Source: Aureobasidium sp. EXF-3400
Lineage: Eukaryota > Ascomycota > Dothideomycetes > Dothideales > Saccotheciaceae
Assembly: GCA_024195585.1 (NCBI GenBank)
Contig: SWBL01000118.1
Coordinates: forward strand, 62,001 to 126,000
Length of the DNA: 64,000 bases
Direction: 5' to 3'
The notes under the pieces are model-generated. The model was not told where the DNA came from. It saw only the letters and a program-made list of their open reading frames with translations, and did not search any database. The translations under genes and the position numbers were made by a program. Shown here piece after piece: positions 1 to 11,146 of the stretch (its first letter is position 1; each line of letters starts with the position of its first letter).

Positions 1-97
1 GTGTCCATTCCGGTTACCTGCCTTGCCTTTCCCATAGGCTACTCCCAATCAATGCCGTTGACTCCAAAAATCCAAGGTAATTAACATCGAATCGAAT

Positions 98-901
98 TTA
101 CTCGTCGTTGGACTTCTCAGTCATGGGCTTCAGCTCAGCACCTTGACCACTCTGACCTCTCTTGCGACCGCTTCCAAAGTGGAAACCATGGTGGCTTGAT
201 GTAGGTTTGGCGTCTGGGCTATCGTCGTTGCTGTCTGCAAAACGTGACAAGAAACCGCGCTTCTTCGGCTTGGGGTCCTCAAGACCGACATCTTCGAAAC
301 CTTCGTCTGCCGTTGGTAGAGGTCTGTTGAGAGCAAGAGAGCTGCGTGGAGGTTGGCGGTGGTATGAGGAATCGAGAGATTGGCGAGGACGGCCCTCGGG
401 TGGGATGATGGGCGAGCGAGCTGAAATATCCTGTACAGGTGATATTAGCCTCTGGAACAGTGCGTGTCTCGAAAATCGCAACATACGAATGAGCGCCTGT
501 ACGAGTCGAAGGATTCTCTAGAAATGTTGAAGGGCTCTTCGCTGAGCATGGCACGGTGGCTAGTGGTTGTGTTGGTTGAGCTGCTTGACTTGGTCGACCA
601 GAAGTTCTTGCGCTCGGTTGGAGAGGGCTGGCAGAGCGCGTCAGCAGTGGAAGAGGGGATCAGAGAGAGGGATCGCATACAGGAAGATATACACCGCTGT
701 CATTGATTTCTACAAGACATGTCAGTCGGTTGTGCGCGAGAAGGACGACAGTATGGGCGCATGCTAACCACTCAGCTTGTACTCGGCAGGCTTCTCGATG
801 TCGATTGAGCGCGGAGCAGAGACATTGCGACGGTCAGGCTGGGGCTCGACGGGGCGCGCAACCTCTTCGGTGCGACGGAAAGGATTCCTGATGATTGGCA
901 T
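98..901 (-). CDS. Conserved low-complexity fungal protein, 4 exons
   Basis: This is a 211-aa protein with exons 769-901, 681-709, 487-627 and 98-430. All junctions keep frame and use good GT/AG sites; the 29-nt exon 2 was fixed by frame and by the resulting motif. The N-terminus MPIIRNPFRR is followed by YKLSEINDSGVYLPPSP (41-57) and SFDSYRRSFDISARSP (93-108), a patch I recognise from ascomycete proteins of unknown function. The rest is Ser/Pro/Lys-rich and probably disordered, with KKRGFLSRF near the end. No membrane segment or catalytic motif is visible. The ATG at 901 is the first in frame after an upstream stop. The gene is probably real; its function is unknown. Confidence 0.75.
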
Positions 902-1759
902 GACGGGCGAGTTGCGGTATTTGTTGAGCAATATAGTGCGGGCGGAGAGATGCGGGCACGGTGCGGGGAGAATGTCACTCTGCGATAGTCGATACTGGGG
1001 AAGATATGTCGATAGCGGTATAACAGATCAACTGGGAGAAGGATTGAAGATGCAAGATGGGATGAAGTGGAAAGAAGATCAAGGTGACTCGGGTTGCTCA
1101 AGCCTTGGCTTGCTGCGGAGAAAGGTAACTCGAATCATGATGCGGTCGACCGCTGGCTGGAGTCCTTGATTGGCCGTGTTATCCTGACGTTTTGCGAGAG
1201 CCGGCTGCTCCTGCGCCCGAACCGCTTTTCGCAAACAGCGCCGCAGACGTTGATGGCCAACAACCTTTTCGCTGTCGCAATCTTGAGACCAATGGCTTCT
1301 CAGCCTTTTCTTCTGCCATCTGAAACCAAGGTCTGAATGGCTACGTCAATTTTCTGTGCCTTCTATCGCATCTTGCCTCAAACAAATCGCTCCAATCAAC
1401 TCGTTGAACAGGAGCACCGGCTTTCTTTGTTCTTGCCATGCGTGACCTGTCAGGCTGTCACGGACTCACAACTCCGGCAGTCACGCCTTTCCAAGCCTCG
1501 GCACATGAGCACTGGTCCCTTCTAGACGTTCTCAAATCAAAATTGCAATCTGTCAGTCGCACCGCTAGAACGTTCTTTTATCTAACCGTTTGGCTTCGCA
1601 TATCTTCGCTCCAATGTCCTTACGAGCACTTGGTAGTTTTCTTTACTTCATAAATATCACAATGCACTTCGACTCCTGACCATCGTTGTATAACGTTTCA
1701 AATACATTAAACTAAACTATCATAACGCTAAATTCGTTTTTACTCGACAGACAAAGAGA
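902..1759. other. Intergenic, no gene seen
   Basis: This stretch lies between the starts-side of the 98-901 gene and the 3' end of the GH3 gene. Open frames here are short and lack family motifs, so I read it as promoter plus 3' UTR. Confidence 0.5.
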
Positions 1760-4348
1760 TTAAATGCTCAAGCTGCCAGTGAGCTGGATGTCGAGAACAC
1801 TCTTACCCACATAGATGGGGTAGCTTCCCTGCTGCAGACGCCATTGCTGGCTGACAACATCCCACTCGCTGAGATCACGTCTTGTAATATCGAAGTGGAA
1901 CTTGACGCTCTTACCTGGCTGTATGCCCTGCTTGTTGAAGCCACGCAGCACCTTGGCGGGGCCACCGGGGATGTTAACGTACAGTTGTGCGACTTCTGAG
2001 GCAGTGACTGAGCCGGTGTTGGTGATGGTGCAGTCAACGGTGGCAATCACGTCCCACAGAGAGGTGATACCGCCCTGGGCGATGGTGTTGCCGGGAGGGA
2101 ACTCAGAGGTGCTAACGTTACTGAGCACCTTGGTCTCCAGTGATGAGTAGTTGAAGGTGGTGTAAGTCAGACCGTAACCGAACTCGAAGCGAGGAGTGAT
2201 GTTCTGTGCGATGAAGGCCTTGTAGTCAATGTACACACCCTCGGTGAAGTTGTCCTGAGTGTAGTAATTGCTGGTGTTGTCAGGGGTAAGGTGGTGGAGG
2301 AGGTTGCCGTAATCGGTGGGTTTCTTTGCAACCGTGTACGGCATCCTTCCGCTAGGCGACTGCTTTCCGTAGAGAACTTCGACCAAGGCCTTGCCCGAGT
2401 CCTGTCCAGGAAGATGTGCGTATACAATGGCGGTAATGTTAGGGTTCGAGTACCATGCGTCAATAGTTCTGATGCCAGCGTTGTGAAGAACAACCATGGT
2501 GTTGTTGCACTGGGCAGCAACGTTCAAGACAAGGTCATCCGAGTATTCGTCCTCCAGGTAGGGTCTGTCGTACGATTCGGTGGCGAAGGCGTTGATGAAG
2601 ACAAGGCATGCCTCCGATCCTCTCTGCACAACAGGGTTCTGGCTCTTGAAGTCCCACTGAAGCCAAGTGTCATCCTCGATTGCCTGCTCAGTGATGGCGC
2701 TGAAGGGGTCGCTGATGTAAGCAGGCTGGGCGGCTCCGGAACCACCACCAGTAACCATGGTTCCGTCAATTGCGATACCAGGCAGATCCTCCGAGGGGAT
2801 CGATGAGGGGTTGACGAACAGCATGAAGAGCTCGCTAGCATTGACACCAGAGACGGGTGCGAAGCCAAAGTTGGACAGGGTGAATGCAGCTGCGTTATCG
2901 GGGGTGTTGACCAGAGGAGCAATACCATCGTAACCAAAGAGAGACAGGAACTTGGGAGACTTCAAAGGAAGAGCATTGTTCACGTTCTTGACGAGAACAT
3001 GGCCCTCAACAGCAGTCTGGAAGGTGCTAACCTTGGAAGCAGGGTCGCGAGCGTTGACATACTCGTGAGGAAGAGTAAGGTTGACGGGCATACCATGTCC
3101 AGGGTTTTGCCACTCGGCAAGATGGTACCACGATGCAACAATGCGAGTGGCCATGTCGTCGAGTCTGGTCGAAGAAAGGGAGCCGTTGGTCACAGCTTGG
3201 CTGAGATTTCCATTTTGCCAGAAGGCCGAACTGGGCATGGCCATATCAAGACCAGCATCAGCACTTGCTACACCACTATGTTGTGCTCCCCAATCGGAGA
3301 TGACCATCCCTAATTGGCAGGGGGGGTTAGCATTGATCACATCAAGTTGGATGATAAGAAAACCAACCTTGGAAGCCAAGTTCTCCCTTGAAGAGGCCAT
3401 TCAAGACCTTCGAGTTCTGGCACCCGTAAGAGTTATTAGCTCTCTGGTATGAGCACATAGCAGCTCCGACTCCAGCGTGGACAGCATCTTGGAAGGGCCA
3501 CATGTACATTTCGTGCATGGTTTTGTCATCGATGTTTGCAGACATCGAGGCGTTGACACCGGCAGGATTACGGTCCAGCTCCTGTTCGTTGCCAATCAAA
3601 TGCTTGATACAGGCGACAACGCTGTTTTGCATGCCCTGAATGGTCTCAAAGGTCAAACTACCAGCAAGGTAAGGGTCGTTGCTGAAGCCCTCCCAGTTAC
3701 GACCACCTTCGGCCACTCTTCCGAGAGGTCCGACGACGGGTCCAAGGAGAACATTAACACCCTTGGCCTTGAACTCAGCGCCCATGTAGTGAGCTCTCTC
3801 GTAAGCAAGGTTACGGTTCCATGTTGCACCAACGTGAACTCCAGAAGCAAATCCAGTAACGCCGTCAGTAGCACGAAGACCGTTTCCGGCATCGCTGAGA
3901 CACAGACCAGGGAAGCCAACTCTAGGTACTGAACCAGAGTTACCACCACATCCATTTGTCCTGCGAATCTCATTAGTACACATATTACATATCCGACGGA
4001 TATGGATTGACTGACTTGGATGTGTATCCGTATGTGATGTTGTTCTTCTCGAAGTCGGTCATGGAAGCAACCAAGGCTCTGGCCTTCTCATAGGCAGTAG
4101 CCCACTCATCCATACCGGTACCCTGGGCTATGGAAGGTCAGTACATAGTTGATGTGGAATGGCAAATTGTACATACGTGAAGGATATACAGGAGGAGATC
4201 TTCCGTATGACCAGAACTTCTCCAAGTTGGCCAACTCAGCTGTCAACTTAGCCTGAGCAGCAGCAGTAGCATTGTATGTCGAGTTTTGAGCAGAAGTGAT
4301 ATCTGCAAGTGCCAGCGCAACGGCCAGTAGCTCTGTGGTGAAACGCAT
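1760..4348 (-). CDS. Secreted GH3 beta-glucosidase
   Basis: This is an 808-aa enzyme in four exons (4177-4348, 4016-4127, 3368-3960, 1760-3309). It hydrolyses terminal beta-D-glucosyl residues, as in cellobiose or other beta-glucosides. Residues 1-20 form a signal peptide ending in ALADITSA. The GH3 N-domain holds the [13 protein letters not shown] and KHLIGNEQE blocks. The nucleophile block [13 protein letters not shown] places the catalytic Asp at 298; its first Gly codon is split by an intron. The C-domain and a fibronectin-III-like tail ending in YPIYVGKS complete the usual three-domain layout at normal length. Many N-x-S/T sites fit secretion. There is a TATA box about 100 bp upstream. 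It was probably used to digest plant glucans or to process glycosides. Confidence 0.93.
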
Positions 4349-4446
4349 GATGGATAAGCCTTGTCAATGAGACCGATACAATCTCTTGTCGATATGCAAG
4401 GCGTTGGCTGTTGCTGATGGGTAGCAAGAAGTGGGCATGATGTACC

Positions 4447-4452
4447 TTTATA
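4447..4452 (-). promoter_or_regulatory. TATA box of the GH3 gene
   Basis: TATAAA on the minus strand lies about 100 bp upstream of the GH3 start at 4348, a usual distance for a fungal TATA promoter. Confidence 0.5.
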
Positions 4453-5223
4453 TGCCGGACTTGATGTGCCAGAAATTGCCTTCTAGGGCTCTAGAAGCAT
4501 GGTCCAGCATCGCGTCTACATCTGCCCTTAGTCAAAGAGCCAAAGCGGCATGCTCGCGTGCATACCAAGCCGATGAACTGGGGAGATCTAACCGGTCTTG
4601 CCGATTCTCGCGAGTGGTTGGACTGGACTTCAGGGTTTGAAGGCCGGGAATCAGAGCAAAAGTGGTCTGCCGTACGGGAACACTCCGAAATTCCTACCGA
4701 TGAGTGGTCAGATTCATCTGCCAGACATCACTGCCGTGGTGATGGCTAGGATATACCCGTTGTTTAACCCTCTATAATGCCATTTCTCCACTCGCGCAAG
4801 CCACTTCCATAGCTCGTGACATAGAAGAGGGGTCCGTGAGGTTGGTAAAGACAACGGCAACTGTACTTGGCACCATGCCGAATGCTTGGGCCAACGACAA
4901 AAGGCATGGACGATGTGAAATAGAGGTTAGATTGTGGAGCGGCTCGGGGTAGTTTTGCGCCGGATCACCTCTGCTTTAGCAGGGCAAAGCCACAACGGTG
5001 ATAACTCTAGGCCGCCAAGTTCATGCCACATCGTCATGAGATGAGTGGGTGGCCTGCCAGGCTTCTCGACCGCACGTCTAGTTGTAAGACAGAGCCTCCG
5101 TTTGTTCAGTGGGAGTAGGCTTCTTACTATGCTGTAAGTAGGGGCATGTATGCATCAGATCGATGGACTTCCTATGCAGCTTCTTCGTAGACGATCTTGA
5201 ATCTTGATGCATTGTCAATCAAC

Positions 5224-5309
5224 GTGGAGGAAGCTGGAGACTCCACGCCAAAATGCGCCCTGTGGGGGTGGCCTCCACACCAAAAATGTGGACACGCGTG
5301 AGGGTGGGG
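5224..5309. promoter_or_regulatory. Cluster of CreA/Mig1-type SYGGRG motifs
   Basis: Six matches to SYGGRG occur on the two strands within 86 bp: at 5224, 5234, 5241, 5262, 5273 and 5304. About 0.3 would be expected by chance in that length. CreA is the carbon catabolite repressor of filamentous fungi and binds this core. The cluster is about 880 bp upstream of the secreted GH3 gene, a typical CreA-repressed target. Binding is inferred only. Confidence 0.35.
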
Positions 5310-6444
5310 CCGCGAGATGGGCTCTGTAAAGACTTCGCTTCATCAACCCAAGTTCGTCCACGCTTTGACCAGTGGTATCCAGGCCCGGCAAGCCGCAATT
5401 GACGACCAAGCTCTGAGTCCTGAACCAGAGTGTCGAGTCCGAGTCATGCAGATGTTGTTGTGGCTGCCATTAGTTAATGACAAGCTCAGCAACGTTACGA
5501 ACGGAGTACAGTCCTGGGAGAAGCATGTTATAAGCCCGACAGTATCACACGAAGGCAAGCATGCCTCGCTGTCACCATCTTAGACAAGCTTGCAAACCGA
5601 GACAATGAACTCGATGCAGAGCTCCCAGGGTAGTACATAGCAGCAATCTCGGTTTGCTCGTGCGGTGACAGTCTTTTGCAGCGCACGACCATGTAAACAT
5701 TAACTCCACCTCAACGATCGTACACCGACCCGCCTCCTCTCCACTGGGGTCTCCACAATGAGTAGCGAAAATCCCAAATTGAGGCCGAATAGCGTCTCTC
5801 GCCGATTGAAAGACGCGGTATCGTATTCCAGAGGATGCCGGAAACCATGCCGTGTCGGCCCGATCGACCGCGAGGAGCACCAAGAGTATCACAGTCTGTG
5901 TATGCCAATTTCTTTGCCATTGTCTGTTCGTAGCGATGGATATTCTTGCTAGTCTCTAGAGCTGTCATGTTATGATGACTCGTTCGATTTTGACACTTGT
6001 GGAGTTTGGTGATACCTCCGGGATGGGATTTGTTGTGTTATGATTCCAGATTTGTAGTTGTTCCAATCACCAAACAATCTTTTCACACATGCTGATCCAA
6101 AACCATTTCCGAAAACCGCACATCCTTCCAGGTAGTCTACGAACGATGTAGATCGATGATTTAGATCATGTTGTCCGAGTGCGACCATTCATTCGGCATC
6201 TGAGGCTTGAACAAATTACAGCCAGGGTCGCCAGCGCACCTATACCATTAAATCATTCCAAAGGACTTTTGCAGAAACACTAAAATACGCAAATAATGCC
6301 TCAAGAAGTGTATTTTCTCAAGACGCTCCATGTTTATCAGGCTGGCATATGTACAAGACTATTCGGAAAACCCGCTGTGCTTCCTTCTACCGACTCCAGC
6401 AAAACGCCCAGGTCCCAAACGCCAGTCTTTCTCTCCTCCAAATT

Positions 6445-7373
6445 CTAGGCCTGAGCTGGCTCAACAGCAACAGCATCGCTCGTCATGACATGATTCACAA
6501 CCTCGAGCGCCAATTGCTGCACACTAGCAAAATCACCACTAACATCCACACTCATCACATCCCTCTCATCTTGTGTGGGCGGCTCCAGTGCCTCAAACTG
6601 ACTCTTAACCATGCTATCCTTCATGTAGTGGCCCACTCTACCATGCACTCTCTGTAACAACAGCTCTTGGGTTGCAGACAAGTAAATGAAGTGGACGAGC
6701 ACCTGGCTGTCGTTGTAGGAAGCGACTCGAATGACGTCACGGTATTTGCGTTTCAGGGCGGAGCAGGTGAGGACGACTCCTGAGGCGCCGGTGCTGAGGG
6801 CAGCGACAGCTTGATCGCGGAGTAGGATGAGCCAGTCCCAGCGGTCGGCATCGGTGAGGGGAATGTTGTTGGCCATCTTTTCAATGTTGGCTTGTGGGTG
6901 GAACTGTGTTGGATTGTGTAAGTGAGACTGTCTTACCGGGAGGACTCGAGGAGCAGAGGGGTACTCACGCTGTCGCCTTCTAGGTAAGGCATTGCGAAGG
7001 TGGCTGCGAGGTATTCTGCTACTGATGTCTTTCCGCATCCTGCTGGTCCTGTTATGATCCAGATGTGTCGGTGTTGTGATACGGCAGCAGTCGGTGCAGC
7101 AATTGTCGAGTTTGCTGATGTGGAATTGGGCATTGGCATCGTAGTCGAAGGGGCGATGTGATCAGAAGGCATGACTGGCGTTTGTTCGTAGTGAAGCATG
7201 TCTATGGTCGTCGAAGAGTGAGTGGCAGGGGATCGTTGTCGTGGGGGAGTCGAGTCAGGCACGAGATAGGAGTGCACAGCGTCTACGAGATAGGTTGAGT
7301 TAAGGAACAGCGACAGTGGTATCAGAATGAGAAGAGGGAGACAAAAAAGCACGAGGCTTCGAGCCCGAGGCAT
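6445..7373 (-). CDS. Gluconokinase with N-terminal membrane segment
   Basis: This is a 287-aa protein with exons 6969-7373 and 6445-6903; the intron joins GDS to FHP in frame. It phosphorylates D-gluconate to 6-phosphogluconate with ATP and so feeds the pentose phosphate pathway. The P-loop GPAGCGKTS is at 109-117, followed by EGDSFHP, DRWDWL and the CSALKRKYRD block typical of the GntK family. The odd part is residues 1-100: a hydrophobic stretch at 7-27 and then a Ser/Thr/Pro-rich linker. The frame is open further upstream but has no earlier ATG. A second ATG at 7199 would give a soluble cytosolic kinase. Family assignment is firm; the true start is not. Confidence 0.85.
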
Positions 7374-7985
7374 GTATAACTCATATCTGTTTGATCTCAG
7401 GGAGCCTGGTAGCCAGATTTCTGGGACTCGGGTTCTCCACAGCTCGTCAAGTCGTCCCGCATTTTCGTCCGTCGGCGAATGACGCGCATCTTTCTTCTGC
7501 TTCTCGATTGCCGATCGGCTATTGATATAATCATTGATCAAGGAGCACTATTCTTCTGTTTCAGCAGCGGCCAATCTTGCTACTGAGATCAGCCAGCTTA
7601 TACAACATCATTGATCTGTACTCTGTCTCTTCCACAGAGACATGATCGTATCCCTGGCTCGTTACCGACCTCAAATTCGAATGGTTGACTGTCGCCCTGA
7701 GTCGGCCCAGTACGGAACACGGCCGATACAAATGCCGCTTGGACTTCCGTCAAACCTGGGGAATCAGCCTAAAATTTCACTGCACTTTCCGCTCGCCACA
7801 ACAGTCGGGTCATGAAGTTGGCATAAATGACATTTCGTATATCTTTTCGAAACCTTTCATGGCTTTCCATGGAGTAGGTCGGTGTCAGTATCTCAAAACT
7901 CAAGAAGATGGACCTCATCCACCGGTTATCAGCTCAGTAGCTTGTTCTTCCTTCGATCATCAAGTCATCCAACATCTGTCCACTC
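7374..7985. other. Intergenic, no gene seen
   Basis: This is the upstream region of the gluconokinase gene. The minus-strand frame stays open to about 7541 without an ATG, and plus-strand ORFs in the remainder have no recognisable features. Confidence 0.45.
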
Positions 7986-8378
7986 TCAAGGCAGGTGCTG
8001 CATCATCCAAGAAAAGTTTCTCGCCCAACTCGGCATCTCGCCAGCAAGCCTGCCAATAACCCTGTTGACAGCTCTCAAGATGTCCTCCTCATCACGTCGC
8101 AAATGACTTCTTAGGTTCGCAATCTTGGTTGAAGTGTGGAAGACGATGCTCTTGACCAGTTGAACCTGGTTGGTATGGCGTACATGTGCGTGATGATGGC
8201 GACGCTCATGTTCATCCTCACGAGGGATGGTGTCCTTCATCTGGCGGATGGCTGCTTTGAGTCTGAGGGTCTCTGCTCTGATTCGTGCTGTGTGATCTTC
8301 CAGATCTCTCAGGGACTGGTCGAGTTTGCGGTAGCAGTCTTCGATCGCGAGTGCGGAGGGGGCTGAGATGTGTGGCAT
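7986..8378 (-). CDS. Hypothetical coiled-coil protein
   Basis: This is an intronless ORF of 130 aa with a proper ATG. Residues 10-60 are rich in Leu, Arg, Glu and Lys with heptad-like spacing (for example CYRKLDQSLRDLEDHTARI), so a coiled coil is likely. A His-rich patch (ERRHHHAH) follows, then a second basic helical region. No family was recognised. It belongs to a run of small minus-strand ORFs between 8 and 11.2 kb. Plus-strand ORFs overlap it, but the helical composition favours this strand. Confidence 0.4.
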   Translation of the reverse strand: MPHISAPSALAIEDCYRKLDQSLRDLEDHTARIRAETLRLKAAIRQMKDTIPREDEHERRHHHAHVRHTNQVQLVKSIVFHTSTKIANLRSHLRRDEEDILRAVNRVIGRLAGEMPSWARNFSWMMQHLP

Positions 8379-8827
8379 TGCTTATACACTGTTTGCTTGG
8401 TCTTGTGCAGCAGGTTCGTGCTTGTGTTTGTCTGTGGGGGTGGTCTGCCGAGTAGGATGGAAAGAGAAGTAAGCTGAACACAGATTGTGCATATATACAT
8501 CCTGAACAGGTGAACGTGCTATCAGAGCATGCTGACGCGTAGGAGAACAGCGCAGATATCGTATTCTGGTGAAAGTACAACAGGAAGATAGCCCCATGGC
8601 TGAGCATGTGGCATGGAGGCGAGGGGCGTGGAAAGGCACATGCATCATGCTGAGCATGTGTGGACACACTCTTCCCTTGCAAAAAGACGTGAGATCACAA
8701 ACCAAAGTCCAGGGACTCTCCAAAATCTGAGCGGCGGTCTGCAGTGGTGAGGAGATGTTTGTGTTCGCAGCTGTTTCTGCGGGTTGAGCAACAAGGTCTC
8801 GGAAAGCAATCGTCTGTAAAAGCTTTC

Positions 8828-9606
8828 TCAGATATCGTTGAACAACGTAAGAGTTCGCTCAACGTCGGAGTGCCAGTGTAAGTGGGCATAAGTTGCAGTC
8901 TGTTGTCCCGGATCGATCTGCGCACCGATGAAAAGGAAAATGTCTTCCGTACATATATAGGGAAGTAACATCAAGATGCGTCTCAGACTCATCATTGAGG
9001 AGCCAGGGCGAAGACCGGTCGAACAGTCAACTTTTCGAAGCCTGGGTCCGTCGACGAGACCATGGCAGAAACGTTTGTTGTTGTTCAAACAGCACGGTGA
9101 GCCCGAGTCTCCCGAAAATTTTGTGGATTCTTTCGATGATGTTGTGGACTTTTGTTGTTGATACAGAGAAATACTGACGGAACCAATGATTTTCGAGCAG
9201 GGTACTCCTTGAGCACGAGGTGAGTATGGTCATGGTGAAGCACAGGGCGAGGTGTGATGACAATGGTGGGGTCGGTCATGATGCCTTTGAGTAAGTCAAA
9301 GTGTCTGCTGGCGGAAGTACAAAGAATGCGGAATCCTACATATGTATTGACCATGACTCTGAGATGTAGGAGAACCAGGGGAGTGATATACAAGTCGTTG
9401 GCCGTCTTGTTGTAGAATGTGAAAGTCGAGTCTAGAAGATGTGGCAGACAATGATGGAAGAACCATGAATGCGCTCTCTCACAGTTGTATACAGACACGA
9501 TGGAGGAAAGAATTACAGCAAACATCGAAAACATATAGAGACACACAAGAGCAGAAGACAAAAGCAATGTTTGAGAGGACAGAACGATTGAAAATTGAAT
9601 ACTCAT
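8828..9606 (-). pseudogene. Possible broken coding region
   Basis: Coding-like minus-strand sequence changes frame several times. The frame from the ATG at 9606 reads well through TFYNKTANDLYI and LVLKEYPARK to about 9200. Protein-like sequence then continues in a second frame (RQYFSVSTTKVHNIIERIHK), and from about 9090 in others down to 8828. No splice pair joins these frames cleanly. I read it as a decayed orphan gene, or a gene whose introns I could not place. No family was recognised. Confidence 0.3.
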
Positions 9607-9806
9607 TTAAGATTGGTCGTGTGAAGCAGCATTCTGCTTCATCAGATATTCATGGCATTCCATGTAACGTGATCTCCAGTGATCGTGTGTGAAGTCCTTG
9701 ATCATGTAGTAAGGGTTTCAGATATGGCCGCAGTGCTTGTCGCATACGAGTGTGAGGACTAAATGGACGTCGTTGTTTCCCGAGGTCGCCAGACGCAGTT
9801 GTGAGG

Positions 9807-10292
9807 TCAGATGGCATCGGGAGCGCCATCCACGAAAGTCTGATACAAGGCATCCGTGATCATATAACTGCGGAACTCTCGAGACCATTCGCGCTTTGCG
9901 TTGACGTAGATGTCCCTTAGTCGGTCTGCATCAAGCTCGTGTGAATGTCGATGCTGGGAAGCCTCCTCGACGCTCATTTCGTCTGCCAGTATTAAGGTGT
10001 TCATGTCGACGTCCGAGAGGTCGATATGTAAGTTCCAGTTGTCGAGCAGGCGGTTGCATTTGAACATGATTTGTCGCTTAATGTACAACATCAAGGAGTT
10101 AGGAGTACCATCTGGCCTGAAGATTTGACATGCTTCCGGAGTCTGAGTCCAGTTGAGAAGATCGACGATTTCTCTCACCAGAATAATTCTTTCCTGCTCA
10201 TTTCTCTCGCATGCGTCAGCAAGGTCGTTGGTGCTGTGGATCTCAAGACCCTCCACTGTGAGAAACCAATGGCCATTATAAAGGCGAGGCAT
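9807..10292 (-). CDS. Hypothetical protein, 161 aa
   Basis: This is an intronless ORF starting MPRLYNGHWFLTVEGLEIHS. The same frame is open upstream to 10340 but only from a TTG, so the ATG at 10292 was chosen. The sequence is acidic with many Asp, Glu, Arg and Leu residues and no membrane segment, and it looks helical. There are only a few Cys residues and no known motif. It lies in the same orphan run as the ORFs at 7986 and 10928. It is probably coding; its function is unknown. Confidence 0.5.
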   Translation of the reverse strand: MPRLYNGHWFLTVEGLEIHSTNDLADACERNEQERIILVREIVDLLNWTQTPEACQIFRPDGTPNSLMLYIKRQIMFKCNRLLDNWNLHIDLSDVDMNTLILADEMSVEEASQHRHSHELDADRLRDIYVNAKREWSREFRSYMITDALYQTFVDGAPDAI

Positions 10293-10625
10293 GTTTGCTT
10301 GAATGTGGTCTGAGATTGAATGGAAGATGCAGAATGTCAAAGAAAGAAGTGAATGATGCAGAACTTCAGAATGAAAGGCTCAAACTGTTTTGTAGAATAG
10401 CGGAGCTTGTCCAGCACAGAGCCAGCAGCCAAAAACGCAAACACACGCGTGTCATAGCTAACAGCAAGACTATCAGGCAAGACCAACCAAGCACATCATG
10501 CGGACGTGAAAGAAACAAGGGGTCACGCCAGACTGGCGAGTTGCTTGTGATTGAGAATGGAAAAAAATGGAACGCCGTGCCATGCATAATTAAGTCCCTT
10601 GGGGGCAAAACATCATCTTGAGTTT

Positions 10626-10658
10626 TGTGAAAGAGGTGTGAAAGAGGTGTGAAAGAGG
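10626..10658. repeat. Three tandem copies of an 11-bp unit
   Basis: The unit tgtgaaagagg is repeated three times without change. It lies between two small minus-strand ORFs and is a short minisatellite. Confidence 0.8.
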
Positions 10659-10927
10659 AAGTAGAGGCCAAAGAAAGCAGAACAACAGCGCTCGCACTAA
10701 TGTGCCGGTAGCTTGGGAGGAGGTCCGATCGGAGGTACCAGGTCTCCAGATGGTGAAGCAACCAAATTTATCACATCTGAAGTAGACTAGTGGCCGATGC
10801 ATGTTCGATGGCCCTTCGAAGCCAAAACCGGACCGAAGGTAGACAGTGGTCGCTTTTCGATTATGTCAAAAGACAACATCCAGTCAAAAAGAAGTGTCAG
10901 GGTGACACTTACCATATCTTAGTGATC

Positions 10928-11146
10928 TCAACCTCTCATAGACTTGACATTGTCGTTGACAAGTCTTGTTTGAACGAGGATCTTAACAGGCTTGTGACAA
11001 GACGAGCATTTCTCTTCAACTTTGACATTGGCGCAGATGTCTCCGCTACGACATGCTTGTTGCTTCAAAGCTGCTCTCGAACAGTGCTTGGAAAGGACGG
11101 TCTTGATATGTCCACATTGATAAGTGTGAGCGTAGAAGCGGCACAT
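10928..11146 (-). CDS. Small Cys/His protein, putative metal binder
   Basis: This is a 72-aa ORF with a proper ATG, starting MCRFYAHTYQCGHIKTV. Its spacing of Cys and His is C2, H7, C11, H13, then HC, ACRSGDIC and CSSC, about eight candidate ligands. This matches my memory of a widespread family of short fungal proteins that start MC-(R/F)-x-Y-x-H-x-Y-x-CGH and end in CxxC. Their function is not established. A zinc-binding fold is inferred from the ligand pattern. There is no signal peptide, so the protein is probably intracellular. Confidence 0.6.
   Translation of the reverse strand: MCRFYAHTYQCGHIKTVLSKHCSRAALKQQACRSGDICANVKVEEKCSSCHKPVKILVQTRLVNDNVKSMRG

Larger units (their letters stand above)
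4349..6444. other. 2.1-kb intergenic region upstream of GH3
   Basis: No convincing gene is present; minus and plus ORFs here are under 110 aa and have no recognisable motif. The region contains the GH3 TATA box and a dense group of SYGGRG sites at 5224-5309. It runs into the 3' end of the gluconokinase gene. Confidence 0.5.
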
